From contig NZ_JAAKXW010000005.1 of NCBI RefSeq assembly GCF_011752045.1, positions 62,001-126,000 of the forward strand: 64,000 nucleotides of DNA, in the 5' to 3' direction. Numbering within the stretch: position 1 is the stretch's first letter; every line of letters begins with the position of its first letter. Shown one piece after another: positions 35,070 through 42,940 of this stretch. The position numbers and the translations under genes are program-made. The notes beneath the pieces were generated by a model, which made no database searches, was not told the origin of the DNA, and saw only the letters and a list, made by a program, of their open reading frames with translations. Origin of the DNA: Microbacterium hydrocarbonoxydans. GTDB taxonomy: Bacteria; Actinomycetota; Actinomycetes; Actinomycetales; Microbacteriaceae.

Positions 35070-35675
35070 ATGGCGGTCCGCACACCTGATCCCGATCCGG
35101 AACCCGACGACGACGGCATCCCCGGGTTCGGGGATCCGCAGCCGCCGGCGCCCAGTGCCAACCCCGGCTGGCTGACCGATGTCGAGCTCGAGGAGGCGCG
35201 CCGCCGCCTGCCGATGCTCTACGTCGAGGCGATCCCCGTGCGCACCGACGGCTCCGGCGTCGTCACCGAGATCGGCATCCTGCTCCGCTCCACCCCGCTC
35301 GGCGAGATGACCCGCACGATCGTGTCGGGCCGGGTGCGCTTCGGCGAGACGATCCGCGACGCGCTCTTCCGGCATGTGGAGAACGACCTCGGACCGATGG
35401 CGTTCCCGCTGCTGCCGCCTCAGCCGCTGCCGTTCACGGTGGCCGAGTACTTCCCGATCCCCGGCGTCAGCGCATACCACGACGACCGCCAGCACGCCGT
35501 GTCGCTGGCCTTCGTGGTGCCGGTCACCGGTACATGCGAACCGCGTCAGGACGCCCTCGAGGTCACCTGGTTCTCGCCAGAGGCGGCCGGCTCCGACGCC
35601 GTCGCCGCCGAGATGGAGGGCGGCCGCGGCACCCTCATCCGGCAGGCCCTCGCGAACCTCGGCCTGCTCCGGTAG
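35070..35675 (+). CDS. DUF4916 / NUDIX-like protein
   Basis: The 201-residue protein matches the actinobacterial DUF4916 group related to NUDIX hydrolases. It has an acidic Pro-rich N-terminus, W-L-T-D-V-E-L-E-E-A-R-R-R-L-P, Y-V-E-A-I-P-V-R, a degenerate Nudix-box region (G-R-V-R-F-G-E-T-I-R-D-A-L-F-R-H-V) and Y-F-P-I-P-G-V. Key glutamates of the classical Nudix box are not all present, so pyrophosphatase activity is uncertain. TAGAAA lies 6 nt before the ATG. It is divergent from the esterase gene. Confidence 0.8.
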   Translation: MAVRTPDPDPEPDDDGIPGFGDPQPPAPSANPGWLTDVELEEARRRLPMLYVEAIPVRTDGSGVVTEIGILLRSTPLGEMTRTIVSGRVRFGETIRDALFRHVENDLGPMAFPLLPPQPLPFTVAEYFPIPGVSAYHDDRQHAVSLAFVVPVTGTCEPRQDALEVTWFSPEAAGSDAVAAEMEGGRGTLIRQALANLGLLR

Positions 35676-35706
35676 CTCTGCGCTCGCAGCGTCCGCTCAC
35701 CGTGTG

Positions 35707-35786
35707 CCGACGCCCCACCTGAACGCCGACGCCCCACCCGGCAGACGCACCTCAGGTGGGGCGCGGATGCTCAGATGGGGCGTCGG
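35707..35786. repeat. Nested palindromic element with four copies of one word
   Basis: The word CGCCCCACCTGA occurs forward at 35711-35722, in a variant forward at 35729 (CGCCCCACCCGG), inverted at 35752-35763 (exact) and inverted with one change at 35771-35782. The outer arms extend to CCGACGCCCCACCTGA and TCAGATGGGGCGTCGG. It fills the 155-base gap between convergent genes and could act as a bidirectional terminator or be a dispersed repeat. Confidence 0.7.
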
Positions 35787-35830
35787 CGGAGGCAGCTGCT
35801 CCGGAACCGGATGCTCGCGGAAGAGGTCGC

Positions 35831-36898
35831 TCAGGCGGTGGTGAGGCGCCCCAGCTCGGCGACGAAGGCGTCGACGTCGGCCTCCTCGGTGTCGAAGCCG
35901 CACATCCAGCGGACCTCGTTGCGCGCGGCATCCCAGTCGTAGAAGCGGAACGACTCGCGCAGCTGGTCGGCGACGCCGTCGGGCAGGGTCGCGAAGACGC
36001 CGTTCGACTGCGTCGGCTGGCTGAACGAGACGCCCTGGATGGAGCCGTCGGCGAGGCCCGCCTCGATGGCGCCGCGCAGGCGCTGCGCCATCGCGTTGGC
36101 GTGGCTGGCGTTGCGGTGCCACAGGTCGCCCTCGAGAAGGGCGATGAGCTGAGCCGACACGAAGCGCATCTTCGACGACAGCTGCATGTTGAACTTGCGC
36201 GAGTAGATGAGCCCGTCGGAGGCCTCCGGGTTGAGCACGACGATGGCCTCGCCGAGCATGGCGCCGTTCTTCGTGCCGCCGAAGCTGAGCACGTCGACGC
36301 CGACGTCGCGGGTGAAGGCGCGGAAGGGCAGGCCGAGGGCGGCTGCGGCGTTCGAGATGCGGGCGCCGTCGAGGTGCAGCTTCATGCCGCGCTCGTGCGC
36401 GTGGTCGGCGAGGGCCTTGATCTCCTCGGCGGTGTACAGCGTGCCGAGCTCGGTGGACTGCGTGATCGACACCACCAGCGGCTGCGAGCGGTGCTCGTCG
36501 CCCCAGCCCCACGCCTCGCGGTCGACGAGCTCGGGGGTGAGCTTGCCGTCATCGGTGGGGACGGTCAGCAGCTTGAAGCCGCCGATCTTCTCCGGAGCGC
36601 CGCCCTCGTCGACGTTGATGTGGGCCGTGGATGCCGCGATCACGGCGCCCCAGCGGGGGAGCATCGACTGCAGGCCGGTGACGTTCGCGCCGGTGCCGTT
36701 GAAGACCGGGAACGCCTGCACGCCCTCGCCGAAGTGCTGCTGGAAGACCTCCTGCAGACGTGCGGTGTAGGCGTCCTCGCCGTATGCCACCTGGTGGCCG
36801 CCGTTGGCCCTGGCGATGGCGGCGAGCACCTCGGGGTGGACGCCGGAGTAGTTGTCGGATGCGAAGCCCCGGATCGCGGGGTCATGCTGAAGAGTCAC
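35831..36898 (-). CDS. ltaE: Low-specificity threonine aldolase
   Basis: The 355-residue PLP enzyme splits threonine and related beta-hydroxy amino acids into glycine and an aldehyde. It has F-A-S-D-N-Y-S-G-V-H-P-E near the start, the substrate loop Y-G-E-D-A-Y-T, H-L-D-G-A-R-I-S-N and the PLP lysine in S-F-G-G-T-K-N-G. The start is GTG at 36898, 6 nt after TAGAAT, so it is probably leaderless. It stands between a convergent DUF4916 gene and a divergent MFS gene. Confidence 0.92.
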   Translation of the reverse strand: MTLQHDPAIRGFASDNYSGVHPEVLAAIARANGGHQVAYGEDAYTARLQEVFQQHFGEGVQAFPVFNGTGANVTGLQSMLPRWGAVIAASTAHINVDEGGAPEKIGGFKLLTVPTDDGKLTPELVDREAWGWGDEHRSQPLVVSITQSTELGTLYTAEEIKALADHAHERGMKLHLDGARISNAAAALGLPFRAFTRDVGVDVLSFGGTKNGAMLGEAIVVLNPEASDGLIYSRKFNMQLSSKMRFVSAQLIALLEGDLWHRNASHANAMAQRLRGAIEAGLADGSIQGVSFSQPTQSNGVFATLPDGVADQLRESFRFYDWDAARNEVRWMCGFDTEEADVDAFVAELGRLTTA

Positions 36899-36904
36899 TA
36901 CACG

Positions 36905-36910
36905 ATTCTA
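36905..36910 (-). promoter_or_regulatory. -10 element for the leaderless ltaE transcript
   Basis: TAGAAT (minus strand) ends 6 nt before the GTG at 36898. Confidence 0.6.
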
Positions 36911-36976
36911 ATCGGCGGACGCCGCCGGCCCGGGGGCCGCGAGCAGGGTGGGGTTCCGGATGTCGGAAGCCCGTCC

Positions 36977-36982
36977 TACCCT
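36977..36982 (+). promoter_or_regulatory. -10 element for the leaderless MFS transcript
   Basis: TACCCT ends 7 nt before the ATG at 36990. Confidence 0.52.
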
Positions 36983-36989
36983 CGGACAC

Positions 36990-38438
36990 ATGGAACGCAC
37001 CGCTGCGAAGGCCGCCTTCGGGAACGTCCTCCTCAACACGCTCATCGCCAACGTGACGACGAGCTTCCTCTGGTTCGCCCTCACGTTCTGGGTGTACATC
37101 GAGACGCAGTCGGTGCTGGCCACCGGCATCATCGGCGGCGCCTACATGCTCTTCATCGCGTTCTTCGCGATGGTCTTCGGCACGATCGTCGACCGGCACC
37201 GGAAGCACACGGTGATGCTGCTGTCCAGCGTCATCTCGGCGGTCGCCTTCCTCATCGCCGGCGGTCTCTACCTGTGGCAGCCTGAGGCGGCTCTGCTCGA
37301 TCTCGGAGGCCCGTGGTTCTGGCTGTTCTCCGCGGTGATCCTGTTCGGGGGCGTGATCGAGCAGCTGCGCAACATCGCGCTGTCGACCACGGTGACGCTC
37401 CTCGTCGAGGAGGAGAAGAGGGCGAACGCGAACGGCCTGGTCGGCACGGTGCAGGGCCTCGCGTTCCTCGTCACGAGCGTGTTCTCCGGCCTGTCGATCG
37501 GCTTCCTCGGCATGGGCTGGACGCTCGCGATCGCGATCGTCGCGATGGCGCTGACCTTCGTGCACCTGCTGTTCATCCGCATCCCGGAGGGCACCCCGCA
37601 GCCCGACCCGAACGCGTCCAGCGCCCTGGACTTCCGCGGCAGCGTGACGGCGATCAGGCTCGCTCCCGGCCTGTTCGCGCTGATCATCTTCTCGACGTTC
37701 AACAACCTCATCGGCGGCGTGTACATGGCGCTGATGGATCCGTACGGCCTCACCCTGTTCGACGCGCAGATGTGGGGATTCGCGCTCGCATTCGCCTCGA
37801 CCGGGTTCCTCATCGGCGGCGGGCTGGTGGCGAAGTTCGGACTCGGTGCCAAGCCGATGCGCACCCTGCTGATCATCGTGATGGCGATGGGGGTGCTCGG
37901 GGCGGTGTTCATGATCCGCGAGTGGTGGCCGCTGTTCGTCATCGGCATGTGGATGTACATGGCGCTCGTGCCGCCCGCCGAGGCCGCGGAGCAGACCATC
38001 ATCCAGAAGGTGGTGCCGTTCGACCGTCAGGGGCGGGTGTTCGGCGTCGCGGCGGCGATGGAGGCGGCCGCCGCCCCGATCACGGCGTTCCTCATCGCGC
38101 CGATCGCCGAGTTCCTCATCATCCCGTTCATGCGCAGCCCCGAGGGCGACGCGCAGTGGGGCTGGCTGCTCGGCGAGGGCCAGGCCAGAGGGATCGCGCT
38201 GATCTGCCTCTTCGCGGGACTCATCATGGTCGTCGCCGGAGGACTCGCCTTCTTCACCCGCTCCTACCGCAAGCTCACGGATCTGTACGCGCACGCGCCG
38301 GAGCAGGACATCGATGGGCCTGCCGAGGGGCAGGAGCCGCACGGACATGCGGGCAGCGATCCGGTGACGGCTCGCGGAGGGCGTGCGGACGTCCCCGTCC
38401 GCGAGCCCGCAGACGACGGCCGGACGGGCGGCACGTGA
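36990..38438 (+). CDS. MFS transporter
   Basis: The 482-residue protein has about twelve membrane helices. The MFS loop between helices 2 and 3 reads G-T-I-V-D-R-H-R-K-H. Overall it resembles the EntS-like drug/siderophore exporter branch. The C-terminal 60 residues are hydrophilic, Asp/Pro/Gly-rich. The ATG at 36990 is 7 nt after TACCCT, and the frame upstream (from 36948) has no homology. Its TGA abuts the TCA (stop) of the convergent SDR gene, forming TGATCA. Substrate unknown. Confidence 0.85.
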   Translation: MERTAAKAAFGNVLLNTLIANVTTSFLWFALTFWVYIETQSVLATGIIGGAYMLFIAFFAMVFGTIVDRHRKHTVMLLSSVISAVAFLIAGGLYLWQPEAALLDLGGPWFWLFSAVILFGGVIEQLRNIALSTTVTLLVEEEKRANANGLVGTVQGLAFLVTSVFSGLSIGFLGMGWTLAIAIVAMALTFVHLLFIRIPEGTPQPDPNASSALDFRGSVTAIRLAPGLFALIIFSTFNNLIGGVYMALMDPYGLTLFDAQMWGFALAFASTGFLIGGGLVAKFGLGAKPMRTLLIIVMAMGVLGAVFMIREWWPLFVIGMWMYMALVPPAEAAEQTIIQKVVPFDRQGRVFGVAAAMEAAAAPITAFLIAPIAEFLIIPFMRSPEGDAQWGWLLGEGQARGIALICLFAGLIMVVAGGLAFFTRSYRKLTDLYAHAPEQDIDGPAEGQEPHGHAGSDPVTARGGRADVPVREPADDGRTGGT

Positions 38439-39077
38439 TCAGAGATCGATGACGCGGTCGTTCAGTTCGGCGGCATCCGCGTCCCACAGGCTGAGGATCG
38501 CGGGCGCGAGGGTCTCCGGATCGAGAGCCTTGGCGCGGAACACGACGGATGCCGCGCGCAGCGGCTCCTCGGCATCCCGTGCCGCCTTGGCGAAGCCCTG
38601 GGCCACCGCGCGGGCCCAGGCCTCGCTCGCGGCCTTCACCGCGGCGTAGTTGGCACCGCCGGCGAGCGGGCGGCCCACGGCGGTGGAGGAGACGATCGCG
38701 AAGCGCCCCGCATCCGAGGCTCGCAGCGCGGCGTCGAAGGCGCGACTGGTCGCGCGCACGGCCTGCAGAGCCGGCAGCAGCGCTTCGAAGTCGGCATCCG
38801 ACTGCCCGGCGAGACCGCCGCCGCCGCGCCAGCCGCCGACCAGCGGGACGACCGCGTCCACGGCGCCGAGACGCTCTGCGAGTGCGGTCATGGAGTCGAG
38901 CGACGTGGCGTCGGCGACCTCGACCTCGGCCCCGGCCGCGCGCAGCGGCTCGAGTCGCGAGGCGGAGCGGCCGGTCGCGACGACGCGGGCGCCCGCGGCC
39001 GCGAGGGCCGAGGCGGTTGCGAGGCCGGACGCGCTGGTCGCGCCGGCGAGGACGATGGTGCGTCCGTTGAGGCTCAT
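38439..39077 (-). CDS. Short-chain dehydrogenase/reductase
   Basis: The 212-residue SDR has an atypical glycine motif A-G-A-T-S-A-S-G-L, a V-A-T-G-R-S strand end and a catalytic region I-V-S-S-T-A-V plus Y-A-A-V-K-A-A. It is shorter than classical SDRs (about 250) because the C-terminal substrate lobe is reduced. A GGGAGAGAGC ribosome site precedes the ATG. Substrate unknown. It lies downstream of the DUF6421 gene on the same strand but is separated from it by a palindromic element. Confidence 0.8.
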   Translation of the reverse strand: MSLNGRTIVLAGATSASGLATASALAAAGARVVATGRSASRLEPLRAAGAEVEVADATSLDSMTALAERLGAVDAVVPLVGGWRGGGGLAGQSDADFEALLPALQAVRATSRAFDAALRASDAGRFAIVSSTAVGRPLAGGANYAAVKAASEAWARAVAQGFAKAARDAEEPLRAASVVFRAKALDPETLAPAILSLWDADAAELNDRVIDL

Positions 39078-39096
39078 GCTCTCTCCCGTGACCAGT

Positions 39097-39185
39097 GCGC
39101 CCCGATCAGCCGACCGAGACCCGATCTGCGGACGATTCTCCAGGAAACGTCAGCAGATCGGGACCGGCTCCGCAGATCGGGGCGC
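39097..39185. repeat. Second nested palindromic element, four word copies
   Basis: CCCGATCTGCGGA (39120-39132) is exactly inverted at 39169-39181. GCAGATCGGG occurs again at 39153-39162, and outer arms GCGCCCCGATC (39097-39107) and GATCGGGGCGC (39175-39185) are perfect complements. The forward, forward, reverse, reverse order is the same as in 35707-35786 with a different word. It lies between the DUF6421 stop and the SDR start. Confidence 0.7.
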
Positions 39186-39196
39186 CCGTGTGTGTG

Positions 39197-40627
39197 TCAG
39201 TCGTCGGTGCCGCGGATGCCGACAGTCGACTCGATGACCGGCTTCATCTTCTTGTCGAGGGTCTCGAAGAACATCGACAGCGGGAACTCGTCGTCCATCA
39301 CCGCGTCCGTGTAGCCCTTCGGTGCGCCGGCGAGGATCTCGTCGGACAGGCCGCGGGCCCACTTCGACGCCGGGTGAGGCGTGAGCACGCTGCGCACGAG
39401 CTCGTACGCAGCCAGCCAGTGCGCGACCTTCGGGCGGTCGATCGAGTGCCAGTACAGGTCGTCGATCGCATCTCCCAGGGCGACGACGGCGTCGGGCACG
39501 TTCTCCCAGTCGAAGGCGAGAGCGGTGTCGGTCCAGTGCAGCACGCCGCGCTGGTGCAGCCAGGCGAACAGCAGCTGACCGCCGACCGCGTCGTAGTTGC
39601 GGGTGCGGTTGCCGGTGATCGCGAAGCGGAAGATCCGGTCGAAGATCACGGCGTACTGCACGAGCGGCGCGTGCTCGAGCATCTCCTGCTCGGCGGCGGT
39701 CAGCTCCTCGCCGGCCTCGACGCGCGCGGTCAGCGCGCGCTGGATCTTCACCGACTCGCGGAAAGCGGTCATGTCGCAGCGCATCTCCTCGAGGGAGTAC
39801 AGGAAGAACGGCATCCGCTGCTTGATCATGAACGGGTCGAACGGCAGGTCGCCGCGCATGTGGGTGCGGTCGTGGATGATGTCCCACATCACGAACGCGC
39901 GCTCTGCCAGTGACTGGTCGTCGAGCATCGCCGCAGCGCGCTCCGGCAGGTCGAGGTTGGTGATCTCGGATGCCGCGCGCACGACACGGCGGTAGCGGGC
40001 GGCCTCGCGGTCCTGGAAGATCGCGCCCCAGGTGAAGGACGGGATCTCGCGCATCGCGACCGTCTCCGGGAAGAGCACGGCGGAGTTCGTGTCGTAGCCG
40101 GGGGTGAAGTCGACCAGGCGCAGCGAGACGAACAGCTTGTTGCCGTAGTCGCCGGCCTCGAGCTCGGCGATGAACTCCGGCCAGATCGTCTCGACGATGA
40201 GCGCCTCGACGAGGCGGTCGCTCGAGCCGTTCTGCGTGTACATCGGGAAGATCACGAGGTGGCGGATGCCGTCGACGCGGTGCTGCTGCGGCTGGAACGC
40301 GACGAGCGAGTCGAGGAAGTCCGGCACGCCGAAGCCCTCGGCGGCCCAGCGGTCGAAGTCCCTGATGGACGCTGCGAGGTACTCGGCGTCGTGCGGGAAG
40401 GCGGGAGCCAGGGCGCGGATGCCGGCGGTGATCGCGGACACCAGCTCGCGGGCGGCGGCGTGGCGCGCGGCGTCCGGGATGGAGCCGTCCTGCACCTGCA
40501 GCTCGCGGATCGCGATCGCGGCGGCCTTGAGCTGCGCCCAGGCGGCGGAGGTCTCGGCGGTCGCAGCGTCCTCGACGACCTCGGGCTCGCCGATGATGGC
40601 CTGGGACGTGCTGGTGATGATGGACAT
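39197..40627 (-). CDS. DUF6421 family protein
   Basis: The 476-residue soluble protein matches DUF6421, an uncharacterised actinobacterial family. Recognisable stretches are L-V-I-F-P-M-Y-T-Q-N-G-S, F-V-S-L-R-L-V-D-F-T-P-G-Y-D-T-N, and I-I-H-D-R-T-H-M-R-G-D-L-P-F-D-P-F-M-I-K-Q-R. The conserved His/Asp/Arg-rich segment suggests an enzyme, perhaps metal-dependent, but no function is known. A GGAGGG ribosome site precedes the ATG. It is divergent from an Lrp/AsnC regulator, which may control it. Confidence 0.85.
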   Translation of the reverse strand: MSIITSTSQAIIGEPEVVEDAATAETSAAWAQLKAAAIAIRELQVQDGSIPDAARHAAARELVSAITAGIRALAPAFPHDAEYLAASIRDFDRWAAEGFGVPDFLDSLVAFQPQQHRVDGIRHLVIFPMYTQNGSSDRLVEALIVETIWPEFIAELEAGDYGNKLFVSLRLVDFTPGYDTNSAVLFPETVAMREIPSFTWGAIFQDREAARYRRVVRAASEITNLDLPERAAAMLDDQSLAERAFVMWDIIHDRTHMRGDLPFDPFMIKQRMPFFLYSLEEMRCDMTAFRESVKIQRALTARVEAGEELTAAEQEMLEHAPLVQYAVIFDRIFRFAITGNRTRNYDAVGGQLLFAWLHQRGVLHWTDTALAFDWENVPDAVVALGDAIDDLYWHSIDRPKVAHWLAAYELVRSVLTPHPASKWARGLSDEILAGAPKGYTDAVMDDEFPLSMFFETLDKKMKPVIESTVGIRGTDD

Positions 40628-40652
40628 CGGACCCTCCGATCGTGAGGTTGGT

Positions 40653-40663
40653 GGAAAATTTCC
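40653..40663. promoter_or_regulatory. Palindrome GGAAAATTTCC in the Lrp/DUF6421 intergenic region
   Basis: A perfect 11-base palindrome stands in an AT-rich 71-base gap between divergent genes, about 23 nt upstream of the lrp-like -10. It is a candidate operator for the adjacent Lrp/AsnC protein, whose family favours AT-rich palindromes. Confidence 0.5.
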
Positions 40664-40685
40664 GGCATGAACCGGGTCTGACAGA

Positions 40686-40691
40686 TATTAT
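40686..40691 (+). promoter_or_regulatory. -10 element for the leaderless Lrp/AsnC transcript
   Basis: TATTAT ends 7 nt before the ATG at 40699. Confidence 0.58.
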
Positions 40692-40698
40692 TCCATGT

Positions 40699-41157
40699 AT
40701 GGATGATTCTGTCGACCGCGCGATCCTCACCACGATCTCCCGGGACGGGCGCGCCACCCTCGCGCAGCTGTCCGAGGCCGTCGGTCTCTCCTCCTCCGCC
40801 GTGCAGTCGCGGCTCAAGCGCCTCGAGACGCGCGGCGTGATCTCCGGCTACCGGGCGATCCTCGACCCGGAGCAGGTGGGCACACCGCTCTCCGCCTTCA
40901 TCGAGATCACCCCGCTGGATCCCGCGCAGCCCGACAACGCGCCGGAGCTGCTCGAGCATCTCGAGGCCATCGAGGCGTGTCATTCGATCGCCGGGGACGC
41001 GAGCTACATGCTCTTCGTCCGCGTGCCCTCGCCCCGCGCGCTCGAGGAGCTCGTCCGCGACATCCGGCTGTCCGCGAACGTGAGCACGCGGACGACCGTC
41101 GTGCTGCAGACCTACTACGAGCACCGCCCGATCATCCCGGTCGGCGGCGACGCCTAG
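40699..41157 (+). CDS. Lrp/AsnC-family transcriptional regulator
   Basis: The 152-residue regulator has the Lrp N-terminal helix-turn-helix (residues about 3-55: D-R-A-I-L-T-T-I-S-R-D-G-R-A-T-L, S-S-A-V-Q-S-R-L-K-R-L-E) and a RAM ligand-binding domain (about 65-145, G-D-A-S-Y-M-L-F-V-R-V). Such proteins sense amino acids. It is divergent from DUF6421 with a palindrome between them. The ATG at 40699 is 7 nt after TATTAT; the frame is open upstream without homology. Confidence 0.9.
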   Translation: MDDSVDRAILTTISRDGRATLAQLSEAVGLSSSAVQSRLKRLETRGVISGYRAILDPEQVGTPLSAFIEITPLDPAQPDNAPELLEHLEAIEACHSIAGDASYMLFVRVPSPRALEELVRDIRLSANVSTRTTVVLQTYYEHRPIIPVGGDA

Positions 41158-41158
41158 A

Positions 41159-42184
41159 TCAGAGCACCGCCCCGATCATCGCCTCGCCGAGCGGCGTGCG
41201 CAGGTGCAGCATCCTGTTGCCTTGGCGCTCGCTGCCGATGAGCCCCGCATCGCGGAGCACGGTGAGGTGGTGAGAGGCCGTGGACGCTGCGAGGCCCGCA
41301 TCCTGCGCGACCTGAGAGGTCGTGCGCGCGACGCCGGCATCCAGCAGGATGCCGGCGCGGGCGGGCCCGAGGAGCGCGCCGAGCGCCTCGGCGATCTCGG
41401 CGGGGTCGCGCGCCCAGCCGGCGGTGACGCCGCGCGCGGGGTAGAAGAGCGTCGGCTGCGCCGGCGGCTCGGTGAGCACCATGCATCCCCACGATGACAT
41501 CACCGAGGGGACCAGCACGAGGCCGCTGCCGTGGCAGTCGACCTGCTCGCTGTGCTTGCGCAGCCGCACGCGCACCGCTCCGGCGCCCCAGCTCACGTTC
41601 GGATGCAGGCCGTCGGCCATCCCGGCGATCCCCGAGGTGGCGATCGTGCGGGAGCGCACAGCGATGTCGGCGCGCAGCAGCCGCTCGAGCTGGGGCCAGA
41701 CCGGCGCGAGCGCGGCATCCCACACCTCCGACCATGCGTCGGCGATCATCGACCTCGCCTTCGCGGGCTGAGCCTGCATGTCGCGCAGGGCCCGCTGCCT
41801 CGCCCCCGTCGATCGGAGCACCATCTTGCCGAAGTCCACGCGCATCGGCTCGAGCTCGGCGGCACGGAGCGCCTCGAGCTCGGCGTCCGGGGTCATGTCC
41901 CAGTGCGGGGCCGAGGTGAGGAAGTCGGGCATGTAGCCGTCGTCGCCGATCACGGCGGCGAGCAGGCCGAAGCTCTCCCGCGGCAGGCGCTCGCGCACGG
42001 CGCGCAGCCAGCCCCACTGCAGCGGATGCTGCGCCGGTCGCAGCAGCACGCGGACGGCGTGGGCGAGCTCGTGACCGGGGGAGACGCCGAAGCGCACGGC
42101 CTCGATGTCTCCAGGGCTGAGCTGGAACTCGACTCGGTGGTCCGGGTGCTCGACACCCTCGATCGGGAGGCTGTTTCGATCCAC
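41159..42184 (-). CDS. DUF5937 / ArsR-type regulator with C-terminal HTH
   Basis: The 341-residue protein has an N-terminal domain matching DUF5937 (V-E-F-Q-L-S-P-G-D-I-E-A-V-R-F-G-V-S-P) and a C-terminal ArsR-like winged helix (T-S-Q-V-A-Q-D-A-G-L-A-A-S-T-A-S-H-H-L-T-V-L-R-D-A-G). Placing the HTH last is normal for this family. The GTG start is 6 nt after TAGAGT. It is divergent from a cupin gene, a possible target. The ligand is unknown. Confidence 0.83.
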   Translation of the reverse strand: MDRNSLPIEGVEHPDHRVEFQLSPGDIEAVRFGVSPGHELAHAVRVLLRPAQHPLQWGWLRAVRERLPRESFGLLAAVIGDDGYMPDFLTSAPHWDMTPDAELEALRAAELEPMRVDFGKMVLRSTGARQRALRDMQAQPAKARSMIADAWSEVWDAALAPVWPQLERLLRADIAVRSRTIATSGIAGMADGLHPNVSWGAGAVRVRLRKHSEQVDCHGSGLVLVPSVMSSWGCMVLTEPPAQPTLFYPARGVTAGWARDPAEIAEALGALLGPARAGILLDAGVARTTSQVAQDAGLAASTASHHLTVLRDAGLIGSERQGNRMLHLRTPLGEAMIGAVL

Positions 42185-42190
42185 ATCGAA

Positions 42191-42196
42191 ACTCTA
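42191..42196 (-). promoter_or_regulatory. -10 element for the leaderless DUF5937 transcript
   Basis: TAGAGT (minus strand) ends 6 nt before the GTG at 42184. The opposite-facing cupin promoter is about 20 nt away, so one bound regulator could cover both. Confidence 0.57.
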
Positions 42197-42229
42197 GGGG
42201 TGCCCGAACGTCCTGTCGAGACTGGGGAC

Positions 42230-42592
42230 ATGAACAGCACATCGCTCCCCGCAGCCGTCGTCCACGCAGCCGACATCCGCCTCGGAACCGGTCGCAGCCG
42301 CAGATTCGTCGGTGCCGAGCACGGCGCCGAGGTCTCCTACTTCTATGTCGAGAACCAGCCGGGCGAGGGGCCGGGCCTGCACTGGCATCCCTATCCCGAG
42401 ACCTGGGTGGTGCTCGAGGGCACCGCACAGATCACCATCGGCGAGGAGACGTTCGTCGCCGGTGCCGGCGACACCGCGACCGGACCCGCCTTCGTGCCGC
42501 ACGCGTTCACCAACGTCGGGGACGGTACCCTGCGGATCATCGGCATCCACGCGTCGGCCACCATCATCCAGACGTTCCTCGACGAGGACTGA
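42230..42592 (+). CDS. Cupin-domain protein
   Basis: The 120-residue protein is a single cupin barrel: motif 1 G-L-H-W-H-P-Y-P-E-T-W-V-V-L-E-G carries the metal-binding His-His-Glu, and motif 2 P-A-F-V-P-H-A-F-T-N-V-G carries the last His. Function is unspecific (small-molecule binding or dioxygenase/isomerase). GAGACT lies 6 nt before the ATG at 42230. It is divergent from the DUF5937 regulator and is followed by a DUF4287 gene. Confidence 0.85.
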   Translation: MNSTSLPAAVVHAADIRLGTGRSRRFVGAEHGAEVSYFYVENQPGEGPGLHWHPYPETWVVLEGTAQITIGEETFVAGAGDTATGPAFVPHAFTNVGDGTLRIIGIHASATIIQTFLDED

Positions 42593-42604
42593 ACAGGAGA
42601 CCGC

Positions 42605-42895
42605 ATGTCCTTCCAGGCATACCTCGACAAGATCGAGACCCAGACCGGCCTCACCCCGCGCCAGTTCATCGCGCTCGCCGAGGAACAGGGCTTCGACGCC
42701 TCGACCAAGGCGACCGTCGTCCTGAACTGGCTGAAGGAGACCTACGGCCTCGGCCATGGTCACGCGCAGGCGATGGTGCACGTCATCCTCAAAGGTCCGA
42801 AGATCGGCGACAAGCACGTCGGCAAGCCGGGCGCCCATGGCGACAAGTCGGACACCCTCTGGCTCGACGGCAAGGACAGCAACCCCAACCCCTGA
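42605..42895 (+). CDS. DUF4287-domain protein
   Basis: The 96-residue protein is a DUF4287 domain: S-F-Q-A-Y-L-D-K-I-E-T-Q-T-G-L-T-P, K-A-T-V-V-L-N-W-L-K-E-T-Y-G-L-G-H-G-H-A-Q-A-M. Family members are small, highly charged and common in actinobacteria; function unknown. A CAGGAGACCGC ribosome site precedes the ATG. It lies 12 nt after the cupin gene and is probably cotranscribed with it. Confidence 0.86.
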   Translation: MSFQAYLDKIETQTGLTPRQFIALAEEQGFDASTKATVVLNWLKETYGLGHGHAQAMVHVILKGPKIGDKHVGKPGAHGDKSDTLWLDGKDSNPNP

Positions 42896-42927
42896 ATCGG
42901 GGGCCGGTCGCTCATCGACGACCCCAC

Positions 42928-42933
42928 TAGGAT
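42928..42933 (+). promoter_or_regulatory. -10 element for the leaderless menA transcript
   Basis: TAGGAT ends 7 nt before the GTG at 42941. Confidence 0.55.
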
Positions 42934-42940
42934 TCCCTGC

